Assembly (NCBI GenBank): GCA_025965295.1
Contig: JAOPXF010000514.1
Span: 1-14,160 of the forward strand
Direction: 5' to 3'
DNA length: 14,160 nt
DNA from: Nocardioides sp.
GTDB lineage: Bacteria > Actinomycetota > Actinomycetes > Propionibacteriales > Nocardioidaceae
Position 1 is the stretch's first letter. Every line of letters starts with the position of its first letter. The notes under the pieces were generated by a model that was not told where the DNA came from, ran no database searches, and was given only the letters and a program-made list of their open reading frames with translations. The translations under genes were made by a program, and so were the position numbers. Positions 8,501 through 13,655 of the stretch are shown here, in pieces.

Positions 8501-8757
8501 CGCACCAGCAACGTCTCGACGTTCTCCTCGCCGGAACTGCCTGCGACCATGTCGGCCAGGTGCAGGTCCATCTGGTGGCGCCCGTCCGCGTCATGGGCGT
8601 CGTACGCCGAGAACCCGGTCAGGTCCTCGGAGTCGCGGCCCAGCAGCTCCGCCATCCTGCGGTTGGCGAAGAGGGTGTTCCCGCGCTCGTCGAGGAGCCA
8701 CAGGCCGTCGGTGCTCGCCTCGACGAACCAACGGAACAGCTCGGAGCCGAAGTTCAT
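5572..8757 (-). CDS. Hybrid sensor histidine kinase PAS-PAS-GAF-HisKA-HATPase-REC-REC-HPt
   Basis: This 1061-residue multi-step phosphorelay kinase has no transmembrane segment, so it is probably a cytosolic sensor. Domains in order are PAS (about 5-122), a second PAS (about 140-250, with GSWEWD and the FVHPDDR motif), and GAF (about 262-405). Then come HisKA with the phospho-accepting H429 in MSHEIRTP, and HATPase with the N box NLTSNAIKF (N546), DTGVGIP (579-585) and GGTGLGLA (608-615). Receiver 1 follows (DD 672-673, acceptor D721, K772), then receiver 2 (ED 813-814, acceptor D858, K911) and a C-terminal HPt with H1002 in AHLLKG. All phosphotransfer residues are present. The ATG at 8757 is fixed by an exceptionally strong ribosome binding site; two in-frame ATGs further upstream are less likely. 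The layout resembles BarA/TorS-type kinases. No output response regulator is adjacent, so the target is unknown. Confidence 0.95.
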   Translation of the reverse strand: MNFGSELFRWFVEASTDGLWLLDERGNTLFANRRMAELLGRDSEDLTGFSAYDAHDADGRHQMDLHLADMVAGSSGEENVETLLVRPDGSSIWALVSWQPLLDDDGARVGWLHRVAEYTERKTLLETLREREHQLATAQRIAHIGSWEWDVPSDTVAWSDELYRMYNLEPQEFLATYQGFLDFVHPDDRPEVQQQIESTFTGADEFSFDARIIRKGGEIRWIRGLGFVERGPDGTPVKMGGTSQDVTDLARADHLAAEATRRLELLRTMATAANQTNNLTEALQLAAIGVPHYTGWEALAIYVMGATGTLETTPLPPDATRSGVAPLPGLAERARDTGEVVSVPQPGHEETHSVVAVPVKLDGRVTCVVELLADEVPPDDNSMKLINQISSQLSQVAQRAAVAVELAEARDQAMEASRLKSEFLATMSHEIRTPMNGVIGLNDLLMRTDLDAHQLRLAEGLQSAGLTLLAIINDILDLSKIEAGKLELEEADFDLRTVFDRVGDVLGEPAREKGLELVVACHPDVPERLRGDSVRLGQVVSNLTSNAIKFTDSGEVVVQAQVDHRTASGDVVLRVTVTDTGVGIPLDTQDGLFDPFTQADPSTTRRHGGTGLGLAISRRLVDALGGELSVTSEVGSGSTFAFTAVLGQPTSPSPRRRTTPAALQGRRVLVVDDNTTNRFILTEQLSAWEMEPVSVGSGTAAIAALLRAVDDGEPFEIALLDLYLLDTDGIDLARRIRAEPRYRGLKMVLLSSGHDLDLSAARAAGISQSITKPVRHADLHESLEALVGPGTAEPEAEPADAEPATTQTVLVVEDNRVNQMVATGLLDSLGYHSEVAQDGIEAVEMLTHPHAYAAVLMDCRMPRLDGYDATRRIRQAEPEGTRVPIIAMTASALEGERERCLEAGMDDFLTKPVERAQLEAMMRLWARGETAAGPTPEGAPDEPGPDVLDRSRVQMLDGLVKDGVSFFERTAASFLSRVGEQVQAIRDAVLARDAAGLTAAAHLLKGSALNLGLPLVGAAAARLEELGDEGRTDGAAEPLLQLAHEVDRAVAALRAAMTGAR

Positions 8758-8762
8758 CGACC

Positions 8763-8773
8763 GATCACCTCCT
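8763..8773 (-). promoter_or_regulatory. Full-length Shine-Dalgarno of the hybrid kinase
   Basis: The minus strand reads AGGAGGTGATC, complementary over all 11 bases to the usual 3' end of 16S rRNA, with GGAGG ending 10 bases before the ATG at 8757. It selects this ATG over the two in-frame ATGs further upstream, which would lie before the site. Such a complete match is unusual in this window, where most sites match 4-6 bases. Confidence 0.8.
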
Positions 8774-8834
8774 CCCGCCCCCATCATCCACGGGTTTCTC
8801 GAACGCGGGTCATTTCAGCGGACTGGGCTCAGCA

Positions 8835-8850
8835 CTGACCGGGGGGTCAG
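8835..8850 (-). terminator. Hairpin overlapping the stop of the NAD(P)H-hydrate dehydratase gene
   Basis: CTGACC (8835-8840) and GGTCAG (8845-8850) form a perfect 6-base-pair stem around a GGGG loop on the plus strand (CCCC on the transcript). The dehydratase stop codon (8847-8849) lies inside the stem. It may terminate the two-gene minus-strand unit. There is no T-tract. Confidence 0.4.
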
Positions 8851-9728
8851 GCCAGCTCGGTCAGCACCGCCGGTCCCTGGGCGGGGATCTCCCTGGCCAG
8901 GTAGCCGACCCTGCCCACCGCTCCGGCGAGGCGCTCCCCGGACCGGGCATGGACGTAGGCCCCCCAGACCGCGGCCTGGGCCGGCTCGGCACCTCTCGCG
9001 AGCAGGCCGGCCACGAAGCCGGCCTGCACGTCCCCCGACCCGGAGACCCCGAGCCCGGGCCCGCCGCCCTGGATCAGCCAGGACTGCCCGTCGGGCGCGG
9101 TCACGTGCTTCTCGGTGCCCCCGCAGACGACCACGACGCCGGATCGCTCGGCGACCCTCCGGGTGACCGCGCCGGGGTCCTTGCTCACCTCGTCGTCGTC
9201 GCACCCGTCGGTGCGGGCCAGCTCCGTGGGGTTGACGGTGAGGACTGCCCGGCCTCCGAGGTGCCGCAGCCCGTCGGGGTGCTCGGTCAGGAAGGCGGAG
9301 CCGAGGGCGTCGACGACGATCGGCGTCTCCAGTGCGGGTGCGAGGGCTTCCATCAGTGCGAGGGAGTCGTCGGGGTCGCAGAACCCCGGTCCGACCAGGA
9401 CGGTGTCGCTGTCTCGCGCCGGGTCGCCCAGCCGCGTCGCCGCGCTCGCGTGGATCGCGCCGCCCGCGGTGGCCGGGAGCGCGAGCACGAGCGCCTCCGG
9501 CGCGGCGACGGCCAGCTCACCGGCGACCGCCTCGACGGTCGCGACCTGGAGCTTGCCCGCCCCCACGCGCAGGGCGGCCTCGCCGGCGAGCAGCACGGCG
9601 CCGGGCGTGCCGGCCGTGCCCCCCACCACGAGGAGGCGGCCCCGTGCCTCCTTGCCGGCCCCCGGCTCGGGGAGCGGCCAGTCGCGCAGCGTGGCCGGGG
9701 TGACGATGCGGGTCTCAGGACGCGTCAT
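8847..9728 (-). CDS. nnrD: ADP/ATP-dependent NAD(P)H-hydrate dehydratase, YjeF C-terminal type
   Basis: This enzyme repairs hydrated, inactive NADH or NADPH (NADHX/NADPHX) back to the active cofactor using a nucleotide. The 293-residue ribokinase-like fold shows GRLLVVGGT (30-38), GAGKLQVAT (56-64), PEALVLALP, GPGF (113-116), VVDALG with D140, and the C-terminal nucleotide/catalytic motif GLGVSGSGDVQAG, with the family's key Asp at D233. Only the dehydratase domain is present. The epimerase (NnrE) domain that is often fused to it is not here. Where many members have TPHPGE, this protein has TVNPTE (164-169), so it belongs to a variant branch. The ATG at 9728 overlaps the end of the upstream phosphatase gene by 14 bases, implying cotranscription and translational coupling. 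Function is well supported; the choice of ADP or ATP is not visible. Confidence 0.88.
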   Translation of the reverse strand: MTRPETRIVTPATLRDWPLPEPGAGKEARGRLLVVGGTAGTPGAVLLAGEAALRVGAGKLQVATVEAVAGELAVAAPEALVLALPATAGGAIHASAATRLGDPARDSDTVLVGPGFCDPDDSLALMEALAPALETPIVVDALGSAFLTEHPDGLRHLGGRAVLTVNPTELARTDGCDDDEVSKDPGAVTRRVAERSGVVVVCGGTEKHVTAPDGQSWLIQGGGPGLGVSGSGDVQAGFVAGLLARGAEPAQAAVWGAYVHARSGERLAGAVGRVGYLAREIPAQGPAVLTELA

Positions 9729-10467
9729 GGCCGGCCCCCGCCTGGGGCTCCTCGTGGGTGACCTCGGCGTCCGCCGCGTCGACAGCGGCGGTGTCGGCGA
9801 ACGACACCAGGTCCAGCCGGTCGCCGTCGCGCCGGTACGTCGTCAGCGACGCGTTGGGAATCCGCACCTCCCGGTCGATGCCGAGCAGCGTCTCCTCGTC
9901 GAGCCCCTCCAGGACGTAGCGGAAGCTCATGATCACCGCCTGGTGGGTGAACAGCCACAGCCGCTCCCCGTCGTAGCCGTGCCGCAGGTCCTGCAGCAGG
10001 CTGCGCACGCGCAGCGTGACGTCGGCCCAGCTCTCCCCGGACGGCGGCTGGTAGTAGAACTTGCCGACCTTCGTCCGGCGCTCCGCCTCCTCGGGGTAGC
10101 GAGCCCGGATCCCAACGCCGGTGAGGCCGTCGAAGACACCGAGGTCGCGCTCCCGCAGCCGCTCGTCGAGCACCAGGTCGACCCCCAGCGCCGAGGCGGT
10201 CCGCGCAGCGGTCTCGGCCGCTCGCCGGTAGGGCGAGCTGATCACGAGCGTGGGCGGTCCCAGGACCCCGGACCCCTTGATCCACCCGGCCAGCGCGCCT
10301 GCCTGCTCCCGCCCGGTGTCGGACAGCGCGACGTCGGCGTCGCGGTCGTCGAGGTCGAGCTGCTCCCGGCTGGCCTCGCGGGCGGCGTTGTCCGCCCGGT
10401 TGCCGACGCTCTCGCCGTGCCGGACGAGCGTGAGCTCGACGGGTCCCTCGGTCCATCTCGGTTCCAC
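9715..10467 (-). CDS. Histidine phosphatase (phosphoglycerate mutase-like) family protein
   Basis: This is a 250-residue cytosolic phosphatase of the branch that forms a phosphohistidine intermediate. The nucleophile is H17 in LVRHGES (14-20). SSPYRRAAETA (77-87) carries the substrate-binding arginine, E106 in RERDLG is the likely proton donor, and the second active-site histidine is H175 in LWLFTHQAV. Most relatives have SHG or THG at the last site, so the Gln is a small deviation. The GTG at 10467 is chosen because GAGG lies about 6 bases upstream and the RHG motif follows soon after; in-frame sequence further upstream is low complexity. The 3' end overlaps the NAD(P)H-hydrate dehydratase gene by 14 bases. 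The substrate is unknown: members range from phosphoglycerate mutases to small-molecule phosphatases, and the ESVGN and FxG features suit a phosphatase better. Confidence 0.88.
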   Translation of the reverse strand: MEPRWTEGPVELTLVRHGESVGNRADNAAREASREQLDLDDRDADVALSDTGREQAGALAGWIKGSGVLGPPTLVISSPYRRAAETAARTASALGVDLVLDERLRERDLGVFDGLTGVGIRARYPEEAERRTKVGKFYYQPPSGESWADVTLRVRSLLQDLRHGYDGERLWLFTHQAVIMSFRYVLEGLDEETLLGIDREVRIPNASLTTYRRDGDRLDLVSFADTAAVDAADAEVTHEEPQAGAGHDAS

Positions 10468-10624
10468 CGGGTACCTCGCTTCTCGAAGGTCGGGGCCCGC
10501 GCGTGCGTGGCCCGCTGTCCTCTCGTTCCCGCTCCCGGGACCGGTACACCTGTGTGGCATCTCACGCGCCCACCGACGCTCCCGACACATGGAGGTGGCG
10601 CGCACCGGGCACCCTCCACGAGGC

Positions 10625-10642
10625 GCCGGACACGGGTCCGGC
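10625..10642 (+). promoter_or_regulatory. 18-base dyad in the leader of the NAD(P)-binding gene
   Basis: GCCGGAC and GTCCGGC form a perfect 7-base-pair inverted repeat around ACGG, ending 2 bases before the GGGAGGAG ribosome binding site (10645-10652). As RNA it would be a hairpin next to the ribosome site; as DNA it could be an operator. The rest of the divergent gap 10468-10657 (190 bases) shows no promoter I can name with confidence. Confidence 0.4.
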
Positions 10643-10657
10643 CCGGGAGGAGCAGTC

Positions 10658-11590
10658 GTGTCGGACCTGCAGGTGCTCGTGACCGGAGCCACCGGCTTCG
10701 TCGGGGCGAGCCTCGCGCGTGCCCTCGTCGACGAAGGGCACCGGGTGCGGGCGATGACCCGGCGTCCCGAGGAGTACGCCGGGGCCGGCCAGGCGGTGGC
10801 CGGGGACATCGGCGACCCGCACAGCCTGGTGAAGGCCCTTGACGGCGTCGACGTCGCCTACTACCTGGTCCACTCGCTGTCCTCCCAGGACTTCGAGGCC
10901 GAGGACGCTGCCGGTGCGCGGGCGTTCGGGGCGGCGGCGGCCACGGCCGGCGTGCGCCAGATCGTCTACCTCGGCGGGCTCGGCGCCGACGGTGCCGACC
11001 TGTCGCCGCACCTGCGTTCCCGGCGCGAGGTCGAGACCCTGCTCGGGGGCGGCGGCGTCCCCGTGACCGTGCTCCGGGCCGCGATCGTCGTCGGGCACGG
11101 CGGGATCTCCTGGGAGATGACCCGCCAGCTCGTCGACAGCCTGCCGCTGCTCGTCGCGCCACCGTGGGCCGCGACCCGCACGCAGCCGATCGCGCTCACG
11201 GACGCGGTGGCCTACCTGGTCGGCGTGCTCGACCGGGAGGACGCCTTCGGCCGGAGCTTCGAGATCGGCGGCGCGGAGGTGCTCACCTACGAGGACATGC
11301 TCCGTCGCGCGTCCGTCGTCCAGAACGGCAAGGACGTCCCCGTCGTCTCGGTCCCGCTCGTCAACGAGGGCATCGTGGGGGACGTGGTGGCCGCGGCGTC
11401 GTCGTACGGCCTCGCGGCCCTGACCGAGGTGGACGTGGCGACCGGCCGCAACCTGATCGAGTCGATGGACACCGAGGTCGTGGTCACCGACCACTCGATC
11501 CGGGAGGTCGTCGAGCTCGAGCCCATGGGGTACGACGACATGGTGCGCCTGGCGCTCGGCGACCGGCTCCGCGAGGGCGAGCTGCTCTGA
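10658..11590 (+). CDS. NAD(P)-binding atypical SDR / NmrA-like protein
   Basis: This 310-residue protein has an N-terminal Rossmann fold. TGATGFVG (9-16) is the dinucleotide loop, followed by MTRRPEE, GDIGD (49-53), and AYYLVHSLS (67-75), a signature of atypical SDRs of the a5 kind. Then come IVYLGGLGAD (102-111) and SPHLRSRREVETLL. The usual Tyr-x-x-x-Lys catalytic pair is not seen, so it may be a cofactor-binding regulator or an isomerase/reductase of unknown substrate. No signal peptide or membrane segment is evident. The GTG start has GGGAGGAG at 10645-10652 and sits just before the fold. An in-frame ATG at 10589 would add an unstructured tail and is disfavoured. Its stop is 47 bases before the rsbQ-like gene. 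Family is firm; function is unknown. Confidence 0.88.
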   Translation: MSDLQVLVTGATGFVGASLARALVDEGHRVRAMTRRPEEYAGAGQAVAGDIGDPHSLVKALDGVDVAYYLVHSLSSQDFEAEDAAGARAFGAAAATAGVRQIVYLGGLGADGADLSPHLRSRREVETLLGGGGVPVTVLRAAIVVGHGGISWEMTRQLVDSLPLLVAPPWAATRTQPIALTDAVAYLVGVLDREDAFGRSFEIGGAEVLTYEDMLRRASVVQNGKDVPVVSVPLVNEGIVGDVVAAASSYGLAALTEVDVATGRNLIESMDTEVVVTDHSIREVVELEPMGYDDMVRLALGDRLREGELL

Positions 11591-11601
11591 GCGACGTCTC
11601 C

Positions 11602-11619
11602 GCAGGTCAGAGGACCTGC
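11602..11619 (+). promoter_or_regulatory. 18-base perfect dyad upstream of the rsbQ-like gene
   Basis: GCAGGTC (11602-11608) and GACCTGC (11613-11619) form a 7-base-pair inverted repeat around AGAG. It starts 11 bases after the stop of the NAD(P)-binding gene and ends 5 bases before the -10-like TAGGGT. It could be a terminator hairpin for the upstream gene or an operator lying between the -35 and -10 of the rsbQ promoter. It has no T-tract. Confidence 0.5.
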
Positions 11620-11624
11620 TCGGC

Positions 11625-11630
11625 TAGGGT
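11625..11630 (+). promoter_or_regulatory. -10 element for a leaderless rsbQ-rsbP transcript
   Basis: TAGGGT matches the actinobacterial TANNNT -10 pattern and ends 7 bases before the GTG at 11638, so transcription would start at or beside the start codon. No Shine-Dalgarno is present at the usual distance, which agrees with a leaderless message, a common arrangement in actinobacteria. No consensus -35 is visible; the dyad occupies that space. Confidence 0.55.
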
Positions 11631-11637
11631 CCTCACC

Positions 11638-12447
11638 GTGGACGCGGCCGTGAAGTTCAACGTCACGGTCTCGGGACCGGCCGACGGCCAGCCGATGGTC
11701 TTCGCCCACGGCTTCGGCTGCGACCAGCACATGTGGCGCCACGTCGCCCCCGCGTTCGCGGACGACTTCCGGGTCGTGCTCTTCGACCTCGTGGGCGCCG
11801 GCGGGTCCGACCTCTCGGCCTACGACCCGGTCCGGCACGCCACGCTCCAGGGCTACGCCGACGACGTCCTCGAGATCCTTCACGAGCTCGACCTGCGCGA
11901 CGTCGTGTTCGTGGGCCACTCCGTCTCGGCCATGATCGGGGCGCTGGCCGAGGTCGCCGAGCCCGACCGGTTCGCCAAGCTGGTGATGGTGGGTCCGTCC
12001 CCGCGCTACATCGACGACACGTCGTACGTCGGAGGCTTCGCCGAGGAGGACATCCTCGACCTGCTCGACTCCCTGGAGAGCAACTACCTCGGCTGGTCGG
12101 CCGCGATGGCGCCGGCGATCATGAGCAACCCCGACCGTCCCGAGCTGGGCGAGGAGCTCACTGAGAGCTTCTGCCGCATGGACCCGGCGGTGGCCCGCCA
12201 GTTCGCCCGCGTCACCTTCCTGACCGACGCCCGGCCCGAGCTCGCCCGGGTGACGACGCCGACGCTCGTGCTCCAGTGCACCGACGACCTGATCGCGCCG
12301 GTCGCGGTCGGCGCCTACGTCCGCGACGCGATCCCGGGCAGCCGGATGACGACGCTCGAGGCGACCGGCCACTGCCCGCACCTCAGTGCCCCCGACGAGA
12401 CGATCGCCGCGATGGCAGCCTTCGTCCGCGGCGGCCCGGGTGAGTGA
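11638..12447 (+). CDS. rsbQ: RsbQ-like alpha/beta hydrolase, energy-stress regulator
   Basis: In B. subtilis RsbQ is a serine alpha/beta hydrolase needed to activate the phosphatase RsbP when energy falls. This protein has 269 residues, the same as I recall for RsbQ, and shares long stretches with it: FGCDQ, VAPAF, RVVLFDLVGAG, FVGHSVSAMIG, LVMVGPSPRY, MDPAVARQFA, LQCTDDLIA and ATGHCPHLSAPDETI. The catalytic triad is S95 (GHS), D217 and H245, with the same 28-residue Asp-His spacing as RsbQ. The lid region is about 120-200. There is no signal peptide. The GTG start aligns with the RsbQ N-terminus and lies 7 bases after a -10-like TAGGGT. It overlaps the next gene, a PAS-SpoIIE phosphatase, by 8 bases when that gene starts at GTG 12440. 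The pairing makes RsbQ much likelier than a metabolic hydrolase. The ligand or substrate is unknown. Confidence 0.9.
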   Translation: MDAAVKFNVTVSGPADGQPMVFAHGFGCDQHMWRHVAPAFADDFRVVLFDLVGAGGSDLSAYDPVRHATLQGYADDVLEILHELDLRDVVFVGHSVSAMIGALAEVAEPDRFAKLVMVGPSPRYIDDTSYVGGFAEEDILDLLDSLESNYLGWSAAMAPAIMSNPDRPELGEELTESFCRMDPAVARQFARVTFLTDARPELARVTTPTLVLQCTDDLIAPVAVGAYVRDAIPGSRMTTLEATGHCPHLSAPDETIAAMAAFVRGGPGE

Positions 12448-13645
12448 CGGACCCGTCGCGATGACCCACGAGAGCCTGGCCCGCGAGGCCTTCCTGGAGG
12501 CGCTCGTCTACGACGACCCCGTGCAGCTCTACGAGCGCGCACCGTGCGGCTTCCTGTCGACCACGCCCGACGGCGTCATTGTGAAGTGCAACGCGACCTT
12601 CCGCACGTGGATCGGCCTGGAGGCCGGCGACATCGTCGGGAGGATCTCGTTCGTCGACCTGCTCACGCCCGGCGGCCGGATCTACCACGAGACCCACTAT
12701 GCGCCGGCCCTGAAGATCCACGACAGCGTCCGCGAGATCGCCCTCGACCTGGTCCGCAGTGACGGCCGGCGGCTGCCGGTGCTCGTCAACGCGACCCTCG
12801 ACCGCGACGCGGAGGGCCGGGCACGGGTGATCCGGCTCGCGGTCTTCGACGCCACCGAACGCCGCCGCTACGAACGTGAGCTGCTGCGGGCCAAGGAGGC
12901 GGCCGAGAGCGCGGAGGAGCGGGCCCGCTCGCTCGCGCGGACCCTCCAGCGGACGCTCATCTCGCCGACCCCGCCCACGATCCCGCTGCTCGACGTGGCC
13001 GCGGCCTACCGCCCGGCCGGCGACGGGATGGAGGTGGGCGGCGACTTCTACGACGTCTTCCCGGTGGGCAACGGGGACTGGGTGGCGGTCATCGGCGACG
13101 TCTGCGGCAAGGGTGTCGACGCCGCGGTGGTGACGGCCCTGATGCGGCACACCGTGCGCGCGCTCGCGGTCAGTCACGACGACCCGAGCCGCGTGCTCGA
13201 GGGGCTCAACGAGGTGCTGCTCCTTCACGAGACGGACCGCTTCTGCACGGTCGCCCTGATCCGGCTGCGCCGCGACGACGACGGCTGGTACGCCGTGCTC
13301 GGCACCGGCGGGCACCCCTCGCCCCTCCTGGTCCGGGGCTCCGACGCACCCGAGCCGTGCGGCGGAGATGGCCCGCTCATCGGTGTCTTCGAGCATCCCT
13401 CCTTCGTGGAGACCTCGGTGCGGCTGCTGCCCGGCGACCTGCTGCTCCTCTACACCGACGGGGTGACCGAGGGGCGCCGCGACTCCGACCTGTACGGCGA
13501 CGACCGGCTGCTCGCCGTCATCGACGGCCACCGTGACAGCGCGGCGGACCTGGTCGAGGCCGTGGTCGCCGACGTGCTGGACTTCCAGCGACAGGAGGCG
13601 CGGGACGACATCGCCGTGCTGGCGATCGGCGTACCGCTCCCCTGA
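12440..13645 (+). CDS. rsbP: RsbP-like PAS-SpoIIE (PP2C) serine phosphatase
   Basis: RsbP-type enzymes dephosphorylate an anti-anti-sigma factor (RsbV), which then frees a stress sigma factor from its anti-sigma kinase. From GTG 12440 the protein has 401 residues, close to B. subtilis RsbP. Order: a PAS domain (about 27-140, GFLSTTPDGVIVKCNATF then DATERR), a charged coiled coil (about 140-180), and a SpoIIE phosphatase domain (about 185-400). The metal-binding acids are D202 in EVGGDFYD, D220 in GDVCGKG, D340 in YTDGVTEG and D390 in RDDIAVL, so it should be active. GHPSP is also present. The GTG overlaps the rsbQ-like stop by 8 bases; ATG 12461 is the alternative and neither has a strong ribosome site. 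The overlap suggests coupled translation. No rsbV, rsbW or sigma-B-like gene is in the window. Confidence 0.9.
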   Translation: MSDGPVAMTHESLAREAFLEALVYDDPVQLYERAPCGFLSTTPDGVIVKCNATFRTWIGLEAGDIVGRISFVDLLTPGGRIYHETHYAPALKIHDSVREIALDLVRSDGRRLPVLVNATLDRDAEGRARVIRLAVFDATERRRYERELLRAKEAAESAEERARSLARTLQRTLISPTPPTIPLLDVAAAYRPAGDGMEVGGDFYDVFPVGNGDWVAVIGDVCGKGVDAAVVTALMRHTVRALAVSHDDPSRVLEGLNEVLLLHETDRFCTVALIRLRRDDDGWYAVLGTGGHPSPLLVRGSDAPEPCGGDGPLIGVFEHPSFVETSVRLLPGDLLLLYTDGVTEGRRDSDLYGDDRLLAVIDGHRDSAADLVEAVVADVLDFQRQEARDDIAVLAIGVPLP

Positions 13646-13655
13646 GCGGGCTCAG
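13642..13655. terminator. Inverted repeat spanning two convergent stop codons
   Basis: CTGAGC (13642-13647) and GCTCAG (13650-13655) are perfect inverted arms around GG. The rsbP-like stop (13643-13645) and the convergent membrane protein stop (13652-13654) lie in opposite arms, leaving only 6 bases between the genes. It might terminate both transcripts, but the loop is very tight and the two stops by themselves contribute complementary bases. Confidence 0.3.

Noticed and set aside
6208..8838. Very long plus-strand open frame (876 codons) opposite the hybrid histidine kinase
   Set aside because: Its product is rich in H, V, R, L and G with no recognisable domain, and it mirrors the third-position GC of the kinase gene. 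The minus-strand product has eight intact domains.
12461..13645. ATG 12461 as the start of the rsbP-like gene
   Set aside because: Possible, but GTG 12440 overlaps the rsbQ stop in a coupling arrangement and gives a length nearer to B. subtilis RsbP. Neither site has a strong ribosome binding sequence, so the choice is tentative.
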